Positions 18,846-27,054 of a DNA stretch of 64,000 bases are shown here, piece after piece (the first letter of the stretch is position 1; each line of letters begins with the position of its first letter). The notes under the pieces are model-generated. The model was given only the letters and a program-made list of their open reading frames with translations. It had not been told where the DNA came from and ran no database searches. The DNA comes from Stieleria neptunia (GTDB lineage Bacteria > Planctomycetota > Planctomycetia > Pirellulales > Pirellulaceae). The stretch spans positions 10,474,938-10,538,937 of the forward strand of contig NZ_CP037423.1 in the NCBI RefSeq assembly GCF_007754155.1, given 5' to 3'. The translations under genes and the position numbers were made by a program.

Positions 18846-21845
18846 TCAATCGAGATACATCATCGCACTCGCATTCAGGACGACTCGGCAAAGCGTTTCC
18901 AGACCGTGTTCGGTCAGCAGTTCGGTTAACGGACCACGTTCCGTCTCATTCGCGTCCCTGCCCCAGGCGAGCCGACATGCCAGTCGGATGGCTTCGTCGT
19001 CCGTCGTTGTTTCGGCGGACAACCGACTGGAAAATCGTTTCGACATCGCTTCGACGAGCCGGTTGTTCCACTGGGCAAGCGCCTGCAGCGCGGTGGTCGA
19101 TTCATCGCGACGCGCAATGCTGATCGATGGATCGGCGCAATCGAGTGTCGTCAACATCGGCTGCGGTTGCGACCGCACCACGAACCGATAGATCGTGCGC
19201 CGGTGCGATGCGGGGTCGTTCGGATCGTGGAGATCGTATTCATAGTGCGGCGAGTGCTGGGGTCGCTCGATGACAAAGTCCTTGAAGCTTGGACCGCCGC
19301 GATCCCCCGTGCGAAGCGTGCCGCTGACGGCCAACACCGAATCGCGAAACTCCTCGGCCGTCAGACGGCGTCGATTGAACCGCCACAACCCGTCGTTGCT
19401 CGCATCGATCGTCAAATTCGTTCGCGTGACCTCCTGTAAATCGTCGACAAAGGAAGCGCGACGGTAAGCTTTCGTCGCGACCAGTTCGCGGACGATTGAC
19501 TTGATCGATTGGTCGGGATCGTCACGCAGCCGCGCCGCCAACAGATCCAGAATTTCGGGATGCGTCGGCAACATCCCCATCCGGCCGAAATCGTTCGGCG
19601 TGCCGACCAGCGGCTTGCCGAATGTCCATTGCCAAATCCGATTCGCGATCGAACGCCAGATCAGCGGATTGTCGTTGCCAGTGACATAGTGTGCCAACGC
19701 GGTCCGCGCCTCCGCTTCATCATAGCTTTCGTCATCGACAAACCGCGACGGGCCACCGGGCCATAATTCCGGCGCCCCCGGAAGCATTCTGGCCCCCGGT
19801 GCCTGCAAGTCACCGCGATGAAGAAAGTGGATCGCCCGCACCGCCCCCTCGGTCGGAACAAACTTGCCCTGTTTCGGAAAATCGGTGGCCACCGCGTACA
19901 CGAACTGCCCTGCGGGAATGGTTTTCAGCTCTTGTTCGATCGCAGCCAAACGTTCCTTCCATTGCTCGATTTGTTGCTGGTATTCGGGCGTGGTCGCCGC
20001 GGCAACGATCGCACGGCGTTGCTCACGAAGCTGTTTCCACTGCTTGGCCTCGGCTTCGTCAAGCGACTGCCGATGGTACGTTTCATCGACCAGAAACCCG
20101 GCTGACCAGCGGGCGTTGGGCGGAATCTGGTCTGACGCGTTGACTTCGGCTCCCACCGCGACGTTGGTACCGTCGCCGTTTTGAAGCACGCGCAATTCGC
20201 CCAGTGCCAAAATAAAATCGTTGCGTCGCTCGGCAAGTTTGGTCGCCGTCACACGGACGATTCGTACCGCTTGGTTGCCGACTTCGATGTTGACCGGCGA
20301 GGCTTCCGGATTCGCAAAGTCATCGGCGGTGTGATCGAAGAGGGTGACGGCGTTCTGGTCGGTCAGTGTTGCTTCCGCGGTCACGTCAACTTTGAATCGA
20401 ACGGGAAATCCAAACCCGGCACCGATGTTGTTGAAGTCGTCGTAGCAAGCGACCAGCTCGATTCGATCGATCGGTTTGGGCGTTCCCAAATCCACTTCGA
20501 CCCATTTGACAACGTCGGCGCGTGCGGCGATCTGGCTGTGAAAGCCATGTTGCGGCGGAGGCGGGAATTGATTCGCCCGTTGCGTCAACGCGTCCAGCTG
20601 TGGATCGATCGCGGCGGCTTGTTTTGCCACCTTCTGCTCGAACGCTTTTTTCGCCTCGTCACGCTCGCGAGTGATGGCATCGCGCTGATGTTCCAACGCC
20701 TGCTTTTGGCGCTGTTGATCGGACGAGAGCCCGGCGTAAACGCGATTGGCGCGGTCGACCCCGGCGAACACGGCATGGACCCGATAGTAGTCCTCACTTT
20801 CGATCGGATCGAACTTGTGATTGTGACATTGCGCGCACTGAATCGTCGTGCTCTGAAACACGTTGAACACGGCCGCGGCCATCTCGTCACGATCCAGATG
20901 CTTGGCGATTCGACCGTCCAACTTGCCTTCGCCGACTTCCACATGGGCAATCAAATCCCAAGGGCCCGCCGACAAAAAACCGGTGGCCACGATCCCTTCG
21001 GAAGGGTCGTCGGCCAACACGTCGCCGGCGATCTGCTCGCGAGCAAACTGCCCAAACGGCTTGTCCGAATTGAAACTCTTGATGACGTAATCACGATAGG
21101 GCCAGGCGTTGTTTCGCGGCTGGTCTTTGTCATAGCCGTGCGTTTCGGCGTAGCGTGCGATGTCCAACCAATGCTGCCCCCATTTCTCGCCAAACTCGGG
21201 CGCCGCGAGCAAGCGATCGACCAAGTCCCGCCAGGCTTTCGTCGAATCGATGCGGGACTGCGCGACAAATGCATCGACCTGCTGGGGCGTCGGAGGCAAC
21301 CCGCTTAAGTCATAGGTGACTCGCCGGATCAGGGTGACGGGGTCCGCCGGCGGCAGCGGATTCAGGCCCTGCCGGGCCAGGTTTGCGTCGATCCGTTCAT
21401 CGACGATCGTCCGGAGCGTTCCCTCGGCGCCGGCAACGATCGGCTCGAGCGACCACCATTGGCGATCGGCAATTTTCAACGGCTGGATCTGATAGTCGGG
21501 CGGCAAGATCGCCCCGGCATCGATCCAGGCTCGAATCGCCGTGATCTCTTCGGCAGTCAGGGGGTCGGAGTCCTTCGGCATCTCGGCCCGCCCGTCGCTC
21601 GGCGAGATCAATTCGACGAGATGGCTGGATTCCGCCTCAGAAACCTCGACGTATCCGCCGTCGATCAATCGCTGTGGATCGACCATCGACAACCCGCCAC
21701 CGGTCTTTTGATCGTTGTGACAACTCAAGCAACGGCGCGCCAAAACGGGGGCGACCGAATCGACAAACGGATCGTCTGCGTCGGCGACTTGCCCCGCGAC
21801 GATCGCGAACAGACACGTCAGCAGCGGCATCAATTTGGGGCGCAT
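18846..21845 (-). CDS. DUF1549/DUF1553 planctomycete cytochrome c-type protein
   Basis: A 999-residue exported protein. ATG 21845 gives a signal peptide (PLLTCLFAIVAGQVADA); a TTG at 21869 is less likely. The N-terminal planctomycete cytochrome domain has CLSCH (Cys39, Cys42, His43). DUF1549 follows (NPLPPADPVTLIRRVTYDLSGLPPT), a second CAQCH site lies in the middle with KFDPIESEDYY, then a coiled segment, a discoidin-like beta region, and C-terminal DUF1553 (PNDFGRMGMLPTHPEILD, RRLTAEEFRDSVLAVSG). Redox function is inferred from the haem motifs. It is first gene of an operon with the DUF1501 gene. Divergent genes on both sides suggest its promoter lies in 21846-22125. Confidence 0.9.
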   Translation of the reverse strand: MRPKLMPLLTCLFAIVAGQVADADDPFVDSVAPVLARRCLSCHNDQKTGGGLSMVDPQRLIDGGYVEVSEAESSHLVELISPSDGRAEMPKDSDPLTAEEITAIRAWIDAGAILPPDYQIQPLKIADRQWWSLEPIVAGAEGTLRTIVDERIDANLARQGLNPLPPADPVTLIRRVTYDLSGLPPTPQQVDAFVAQSRIDSTKAWRDLVDRLLAAPEFGEKWGQHWLDIARYAETHGYDKDQPRNNAWPYRDYVIKSFNSDKPFGQFAREQIAGDVLADDPSEGIVATGFLSAGPWDLIAHVEVGEGKLDGRIAKHLDRDEMAAAVFNVFQSTTIQCAQCHNHKFDPIESEDYYRVHAVFAGVDRANRVYAGLSSDQQRQKQALEHQRDAITRERDEAKKAFEQKVAKQAAAIDPQLDALTQRANQFPPPPQHGFHSQIAARADVVKWVEVDLGTPKPIDRIELVACYDDFNNIGAGFGFPVRFKVDVTAEATLTDQNAVTLFDHTADDFANPEASPVNIEVGNQAVRIVRVTATKLAERRNDFILALGELRVLQNGDGTNVAVGAEVNASDQIPPNARWSAGFLVDETYHRQSLDEAEAKQWKQLREQRRAIVAAATTPEYQQQIEQWKERLAAIEQELKTIPAGQFVYAVATDFPKQGKFVPTEGAVRAIHFLHRGDLQAPGARMLPGAPELWPGGPSRFVDDESYDEAEARTALAHYVTGNDNPLIWRSIANRIWQWTFGKPLVGTPNDFGRMGMLPTHPEILDLLAARLRDDPDQSIKSIVRELVATKAYRRASFVDDLQEVTRTNLTIDASNDGLWRFNRRRLTAEEFRDSVLAVSGTLRTGDRGGPSFKDFVIERPQHSPHYEYDLHDPNDPASHRRTIYRFVVRSQPQPMLTTLDCADPSISIARRDESTTALQALAQWNNRLVEAMSKRFSSRLSAETTTDDEAIRLACRLAWGRDANETERGPLTELLTEHGLETLCRVVLNASAMMYLD

Positions 21846-22083
21846 GGCATCAAGGTTTGCGGGAAGCAATCGGAGCGCGGCGCCTCATTGTAGCAGCAAC
21901 CGTCGGGCGTGCTGTGATGAACGTTCCCGGGCTCCGCCTGGGAACCAGTCGCAGTGGGGTAAGCATCCTGCTTGCCACCCCCGCCGGCTCCGCCGGCGAA
22001 CGTATGAGGCGGAGCCTCCGAAACATCGTGTCCCCAGGCAGAGCCTGGGAACAAGTCTTGAGCCTCCTCATACTCAGCCCTTT

Positions 22084-22100
22084 GGCATGCACAGCATGCC
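22084..22100. repeat. 17-nt palindrome shared with 7247-7263
   Basis: GGCATGCACAGCATGCC is the exact reverse complement of the sequence at 7247-7263. It lies in the 280-bp gap (21846-22125) that also contains a GTTCCCGGGCTCCGCCTGGGAAC-like stem (about 21925), repeated in inverted form near 22030. No gene is seen in the gap. Confidence 0.6.
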
Positions 22101-22125
22101 CGACACGCCCAACGACTGACCGCGT

Positions 22126-23229
22126 TTAACTCTCCGGTTGCGTCATGATTTGATCGCGGTACTGCAGCGGTGCCGAATCGATGTGTCGGCCCGACAGATG
22201 GGCGACGATCTTGTCGACGTGATCGTGGCAGTTTTCCAAGAACGTCTTGTACTTGCTGCTCTGTGTTCCCGCCGTTGCGGTTCCCGCGATGTAAATGCCC
22301 GGCACATTCGTCTGCATCGTGTTTTCATCGTAAGTCGGTCGCTGCATCGATTCGGACAATTCGATGCCGGCCGTTCGCATCAACGTCTTGTCCTGCTCAT
22401 ACCCGATCAAACTCAACACGTCGTCCGCCTTGACTTCTGCGATGGAACCGTCGTCGATCGATTTCAGTTGAACGCACTCGCTGGAGATCTGAACGGGCAG
22501 TGTGCCGGTAAAATCAGCGATCCGGCCGGCCGCCAACAGCCCCTTGATCTCGGGCAGCAACCAATACTTGATGTGGTCTTCGGGCAATTCCGAACCCCGA
22601 TAGCTGAGCGACACGTTGGCACCGGCATGATGCAATCGCAATGCCGCTTCGATCGCGCTGTTTCGCCCGCCGATGATCAGCACGTTGCGGCCAAAATAAC
22701 GATGGGTCTCGCGCAGGTAGCCATCGACGTGGGGCAGATCCTCGCCGGGAATCCCCAGCTTTTTCGGAAAATCGGTTCCGCCGATGGCCAAGACCACCGC
22801 CTCGGCCGACCAGACGGTCGGCCGTCCGCCCGGCTTGGTCGTCACGGCGAACCGACCGCTGCCCTGGCCCGAGTTCTGCTCGTCGCGGGTAATGTTCACC
22901 ACCGGGCAATGGGTGTGAACCCGAATTTCGAATTGGGTCGCCACGCCGCGCAGGTACGTCAGGTACTGTTCGCGGGTTGCCTTGGTCTGGTCGCTGGTCA
23001 GCAGCGGAACACCGGCGATCGCGATCCGCTCGTTGCTGCTGAACCAGCGTGTTTGGGGAGCCCACCAGGAGATCGTGTTGCCGATCGAACCGGCATCAAA
23101 CAGTTCGAACTCGATGCCGCAGCGACGCAGCGCGACGGCGAGTTCCAATCCGATCGGTCCGGCACCCACGATCGCCACACGGGTCGAACGGGCGTCGTCG
23201 GGGGATGCGGTGGGTTGCGGATTGGACAT
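22126..23229 (-). CDS. YpdA-like FAD/NADPH oxidoreductase (putative bacillithiol disulfide reductase)
   Basis: A 367-residue cytosolic flavoprotein. The FAD dinucleotide-binding loop GAGPIG is at residues 22-27, a second nucleotide loop GGRNSA at 187-192, and GIYIAGTATAG near 317. No CxxC redox pair of the thioredoxin-reductase kind is present, and the WWAPQTRWFSSNERI region and C-terminus fit the YpdA family, which reduces bacillithiol disulfide in Firmicutes. Whether this organism makes bacillithiol cannot be seen here; no bsh gene is in the window. It is last in the minus-strand operon, 40 bp after nagB. A plain ferredoxin/thioredoxin-reductase-like function remains possible. Confidence 0.78.
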   Translation of the reverse strand: MSNPQPTASPDDARSTRVAIVGAGPIGLELAVALRRCGIEFELFDAGSIGNTISWWAPQTRWFSSNERIAIAGVPLLTSDQTKATREQYLTYLRGVATQFEIRVHTHCPVVNITRDEQNSGQGSGRFAVTTKPGGRPTVWSAEAVVLAIGGTDFPKKLGIPGEDLPHVDGYLRETHRYFGRNVLIIGGRNSAIEAALRLHHAGANVSLSYRGSELPEDHIKYWLLPEIKGLLAAGRIADFTGTLPVQISSECVQLKSIDDGSIAEVKADDVLSLIGYEQDKTLMRTAGIELSESMQRPTYDENTMQTNVPGIYIAGTATAGTQSSKYKTFLENCHDHVDKIVAHLSGRHIDSAPLQYRDQIMTQPES

Positions 23230-23269
23230 TTTTCATTCGGTTCTGTAGTGGGACAAGCGTTCGGCGTGA

Positions 23270-24031
23270 TCAATCCAAACGCAGCCCGCCGGCGGCGTCT
23301 TGATCCAACACAACGGTCACGTGGTCGTGGTTTCGCAACAGCGATGCGGGATGCGATTCGTCGATCGGCCCCTGCAACATCGCTGCGACGGCATCAGCCT
23401 TTCCCGCCCCGGTGGCCAGCAAGACGATCTGGCGGGCATCGAGAATGGTGGCGATTCCCATTGTGATCGCGTGGCAAGGCACATCGTCGATGGCGTCAAA
23501 AAAGCGGGCGTTCTTTTCGATCGTCTCCGGCGTCAGGTCGACTTGACGGGTCCGACTGTCGCGCGGCGATCCGGGTTCGTTGAAGGCGATGTGCCCGTTG
23601 TGCCCGAGCCCCAGCAATTGCAGATCGATTCCACCGGCCGACTCGATCATTGATTCGTATTTGGCGCAGTGCGCCGCGACATCGGCGGCACATCCGTCGG
23701 GGACGAAGGTCCGAGCGGGATCGATGTTGACGTGATCAAACAATTGCTCGTTCATGAACGCACGAAAGCTCTGCGGATGGTCGCCGTCGAGCCCGATGTA
23801 TTCATCCAAGTTGAAGGACGTCACACCGCTCAAGTCGACCTGGCCGCTGCGGTTCATTTCGATCAACTGACGATACGTCTGCACCGGCGTGCCGCCGGTC
23901 GCCAATCCGAGCACACTGTCCGCTTTGCCACGGACCTGCGCCGCGATCAGATCGGCAACCAGGCGCGACGCTTGCTCCGCATCGGCTTTGACGATCGTTT
24001 CCATCCCATTGATTTGCACGGTTTGAATCAT
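23270..24031 (-). CDS. nagB: glucosamine-6-phosphate deaminase
   Basis: Converts glucosamine-6-phosphate to fructose-6-phosphate and ammonia, feeding amino sugars into glycolysis. 253 residues, cytosolic. Seen: LGLATGGTPVQTY (41-53, phosphate loop), FNLDEYIGL with catalytic Asp76, and LGHNGHIAFNEPG with His147 and Glu152. As in Bacillus-type enzymes, Asn stands where E. coli has Asp141. The start ATG 24031 overlaps the upstream HD gene stop by 4 bp, indicating translational coupling. 6-phosphogluconolactonase is the related alternative, but the NGHIAFNEPG loop marks NagB. Confidence 0.93.
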   Translation of the reverse strand: MIQTVQINGMETIVKADAEQASRLVADLIAAQVRGKADSVLGLATGGTPVQTYRQLIEMNRSGQVDLSGVTSFNLDEYIGLDGDHPQSFRAFMNEQLFDHVNIDPARTFVPDGCAADVAAHCAKYESMIESAGGIDLQLLGLGHNGHIAFNEPGSPRDSRTRQVDLTPETIEKNARFFDAIDDVPCHAITMGIATILDARQIVLLATGAGKADAVAAMLQGPIDESHPASLLRNHDHVTVVLDQDAAGGLRLD

Positions 24032-25443
24032 ACCCCTTCACTTTCAGTTTGGCTGACGCACCGGATCAGCAACTCGGACCAATGTTCTAACGTCGGATAG
24101 TGCGTACGCAACGCTTCACGTAGATCGGGCCGCACGAACACGCGGACCCGTTTGACGACATTATCAAACTGCTGGCGGGCGAGCACCGCCGCGACCGGCG
24201 AAACCTCGCCCAAGGTCGCCGCGTGGCCATCGGCGAACAGTACCGCCGTGTTGATGTCGACTTCCAATTTCACCGGCGGTGCATCGATCAGCACATCCGC
24301 CGCCGCCACCGCCACCCCCGTTTGACGACTCAGTTGTTCCGCCACACGCTCACACAACGCGACCAGCCACCAATGATGGCGGCGGGCCAACCGCTGATGA
24401 ATCACTTCCCCCGACAGCACGCTGAACTCGGCGACGCGTTTGAACAATTGACGGCGGGCACCAAACAGCCCCTCGATCATCGGCTCGGCCAAACTGCCTT
24501 GGCCGGTCCGACGCAACAGCGAGATCCATTCGGCATCGGCCAGCTTGAACGTGGCGTTGAGATCCAATCGGTTGTGAAGCAGAAACACGCTCCGCTGCAG
24601 CATCGCGGTCGCCGATCGCACGGCGTGATGCCAATACACTTCGCTGAACATGATGTAGCGCGCAAAGACCATCATTTCGGCAGCCGTACGGCCTTTTTCG
24701 CCGACCGCCAATCGCCGGGTCGACGGATCAACCACCAGGGATGAAATCAGCCGACCGGCGTCGAAGTTGCGGCCGTAGTCCACCCCGCAATGCAGACTGT
24801 CACGCTGCAAATAATCCAGCTTGTCGATGTCGATCGGCCCGCTCAAACAACTGGCCAAAAATTGGAACCCGTCGTCGCTGCCTCGGTCGGAATCGCTGTC
24901 TCGGTCGGAATCGCCGTCTCGGTCGGATGCCACGTCATTCTGCGGGCCGACCAACAGCCGCTGCACATCCGCCGCGTCGCACTTCCAATCCTGGTCGATG
25001 CATTCGGCCAATTCGCCTTCGCGGATCAATTGACCGACCCGATGTTCGTGTCGGGCCACCGAGTCCAACTGCATGTCTTCGATCGGGTGGCAAAACGGCC
25101 AATGGCCGAGATCATGCACCAGCGCCGCGACGAGAAACGCGTCACCGTGCCGATCGTCCAGCCAACGCGATGCGAGCCGATCGCCGCGGAATCGGGCCAA
25201 GAATCGCAACGCGTTTTGGTAGACGCCCAACGTGTGTTCCAAACGCGTGTGCATCGCGCCCGGATAGACCAGCGACACCATTCCCAGTTGGCTGATCCCG
25301 GCCAATCGACGCAGCGCGGCGGTGTCCAGTATCCGCCGCACACGACGCGACAACGGGACAGAATCCGATGGCGGGATTCGAACCAGAGACCCGGAATCGG
25401 CGCCGGCCCGATGCAACAGATCAAGTTCGGGTAGATCGTTCAC
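24028..25443 (-). CDS. HD-domain phosphohydrolase (dNTPase-like)
   Basis: A 471-residue cytosolic protein with metal ligands His70 (RLEHTLGVYQ), His110-Asp111 (LVHDLGHWPFCH) and an Asp in PIDIDKLDYLQRD (about 203-214). This is the pattern of YdhJ/SAMHD1-like HD hydrolases that act on nucleotides. The exact substrate is unknown. The start is GTG 25443, which overlaps the stop of the preceding membrane gene by 4 bp (GTGA). An in-frame acidic insertion at about 173-192 (DSDRDGDSDRDSD-like) comes from three 18-bp tandem units at 24882-24935 and sits between the HD core and the last metal ligand. The gene is coupled to nagB downstream. Confidence 0.85.
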   Translation of the reverse strand: MNDLPELDLLHRAGADSGSLVRIPPSDSVPLSRRVRRILDTAALRRLAGISQLGMVSLVYPGAMHTRLEHTLGVYQNALRFLARFRGDRLASRWLDDRHGDAFLVAALVHDLGHWPFCHPIEDMQLDSVARHEHRVGQLIREGELAECIDQDWKCDAADVQRLLVGPQNDVASDRDGDSDRDSDSDRGSDDGFQFLASCLSGPIDIDKLDYLQRDSLHCGVDYGRNFDAGRLISSLVVDPSTRRLAVGEKGRTAAEMMVFARYIMFSEVYWHHAVRSATAMLQRSVFLLHNRLDLNATFKLADAEWISLLRRTGQGSLAEPMIEGLFGARRQLFKRVAEFSVLSGEVIHQRLARRHHWWLVALCERVAEQLSRQTGVAVAAADVLIDAPPVKLEVDINTAVLFADGHAATLGEVSPVAAVLARQQFDNVVKRVRVFVRPDLREALRTHYPTLEHWSELLIRCVSQTESEGV

Positions 25444-26246
25444 GACAGGCTTGCCAAGGGCGAGCGTGGAACCGTGGTGTCGGTGGCGGTCACCGGTGAC
25501 GATTCAAACGCGGACTGCGAAACCTCCGGATCCAAATAGCGATCCATTTCACCGGGCTCGCCGGCGAGCGTCACGCCACTGGTAAACGCCAGCAAGACGA
25601 TCACGATGAAATACAGCCCCGCGTGAATGACGCCGTTGAAAAACTCCAACTCAAACGTCCCCGCCGACGCCAGGGCGCCCAGGGCGATCATCACACAGAG
25701 CGTGATGCCGAACACCGTCCATGACATTTCAGACGGCGCGTTCAATTCAAAGACATACGACGGCACAAACGCATACACCACCCAGATCACCGCAAAGATC
25801 GCCGAACAAATCAGCACACGGTTTCGCAGCTCCGGACCGACGTACGGTTCGCGTTCTTGGTCATACAAAAACGTGTAGCCGGACCAGACCAAGGGCGGCG
25901 CCAACAGCACCAGCCCCGCCAACTGGGCCCAAAACGGTGCCGTACCATTTTCACCGGTGAATCGAAACACCAACGCAAAGCCGAACACTGCAACGATCGA
26001 TCCGATGGAAATCAGCAGACCACTCTTGGTCACGTCTGTTTCCTTGCGTTGGATCGGTTTCAGGACGCTGACGCCCTTGCTGTCCTTCGGTGCCCCATCG
26101 GTCGGCGCGTGGATGACGACTTGCTCGTCCGCCTTGGGGATTTCGATCGGCTTCTTGCAATTCGGACACGGCCCGGTTTTGCCGGCGAATTTGTCGCTCA
26201 CCTGGAATCGTTTCAGACAGTGGCGACAGGTAACTTGGATCGGCAT
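25440..26246 (-). CDS. zinc-ribbon membrane protein of unknown function
   Basis: A 268-residue protein that starts MPIQVTCRHCLKRFQVSDKF with two CxxC pairs (CRHC, CPNC), a small zinc ribbon like that of the kinase at 1065-3716. A charged linker and five predicted transmembrane helices (about residues 72-235) follow. The start ATG 26246 is chosen because it places the ribbon at the N-terminus; the frame extends to 26348 without family-like sequence. It leads the operon and overlaps the HD gene by 4 bp. A sensing or membrane-tethering role for the ribbon is only a guess. Confidence 0.75.
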   Translation of the reverse strand: MPIQVTCRHCLKRFQVSDKFAGKTGPCPNCKKPIEIPKADEQVVIHAPTDGAPKDSKGVSVLKPIQRKETDVTKSGLLISIGSIVAVFGFALVFRFTGENGTAPFWAQLAGLVLLAPPLVWSGYTFLYDQEREPYVGPELRNRVLICSAIFAVIWVVYAFVPSYVFELNAPSEMSWTVFGITLCVMIALGALASAGTFELEFFNGVIHAGLYFIVIVLLAFTSGVTLAGEPGEMDRYLDPEVSQSAFESSPVTATDTTVPRSPLASLS

Positions 26247-26516
26247 GAATGCAATTCTCTGCCAGCGGTTGCACTGGCACGGACGAACCGAACGGAGAGG
26301 GGACAAAAAAACGTGACGCCCGGCTGAAAAACGCGGGTAATCTGTCATGATCTAGGGACAGTTTGTCACGCCAACAAGGCCCTTTGCAACCCTTCCGCCC
26401 CGATCGGGCATCAAATGTCGCACTGCCGCCCGCACGCGGTCGACGCCGGTGCCGCATCGGTTGCCTTGCCAACAGTCCATCGTCACCACACCTCCTTGAC
26501 GGGCGCTGGAGCCCCA

Positions 26517-27023
26517 ATGTCCGAGCCGACTCCCCCTCCCCACCCCGCCGCCCCGGTCGCCCACGTCGTGCTGTACCAACCGGAGATCCCTCAAAACACC
26601 GGGAACATCGGGCGGACTTGTGTGGCCGTCGGTGCAAAATTGTGGATCGTCCGCCCGGCCAGCTTCGATTTCAGCGATAAACGCGTCCGCCGCGCCGGGC
26701 TGGACTACTGGAAACACCTCGACCTTCAAGCGGTCGACCAATGGAGCGATCTGGTCGACGCGCTACCGCCCCGGCGGATGTTTTTCTTTTCCCGATTCGC
26801 CACGCGGTCGATCTGGGACGAGACCTTTCAACATGGGGACAGCTTTGTGTTTGGCCGCGAAACGAGCGGGTTGCCGCGCGAAATCGTCGGCCCCGATCAC
26901 CCCCATGCCCTGCGTGTGCCGACCACCGGCAACGTCCGAAGTCTGAATTTGGCGACCACCGTCGGAATCGTGCTGATGGAACAACAACGCCAATTGATCG
27001 CCGGATCGTCATCGGCCTCTTGA
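26517..27023 (+). CDS. trmL: tRNA (cytidine(34)-2'-O)-methyltransferase
   Basis: A SpoU/TrmD-fold (SPOUT) methyltransferase of 168 residues, close to the normal length of TrmL, which methylates the wobble ribose of certain tRNA-Leu using S-adenosylmethionine. Motifs: PEIPQNTGNIGRTC near the start, RAGLDYW, FGRETSGLP, and VPTTGNVRSLNLATTVGIVL with the SAM knot. I use ATG 26517 (MSEPTPPPHP); the longer frame from 26415 adds residues unlike the family. It is divergent from the membrane/HD/nagB operon and convergent with the TPR gene. Confidence 0.92.
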   Translation: MSEPTPPPHPAAPVAHVVLYQPEIPQNTGNIGRTCVAVGAKLWIVRPASFDFSDKRVRRAGLDYWKHLDLQAVDQWSDLVDALPPRRMFFFSRFATRSIWDETFQHGDSFVFGRETSGLPREIVGPDHPHALRVPTTGNVRSLNLATTVGIVLMEQQRQLIAGSSSAS

Positions 27024-27028
27024 TCGCA

Positions 27029-27054
27029 TCACCCCGCTGTCACCGCGAGGGTGA
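27029..27054. terminator. hairpin between convergent trmL and TPR genes
   Basis: TCACCCCGC and GCGAGGGTGA form a stem with a single bulge around a 7-nt loop. It covers the only 16 bp between the two stop codons and overlaps the TPR gene stop. There is no T-run, so a bidirectional terminator is only a plausible reading. Confidence 0.35.

Noticed and set aside
25372..25396. tRNA-like T-arm sequence (GGTTCGAATCCC on the minus strand)
   Set aside because: No acceptor, D or anticodon arms can be folded around it, and it lies in the coding start of the HD hydrolase.
26348..26415. N-terminal extensions of the zinc-ribbon membrane protein and TrmL
   Set aside because: Extended frames do not look like the families; internal ATG starts at 26246 and 26517 give normal N-termini.
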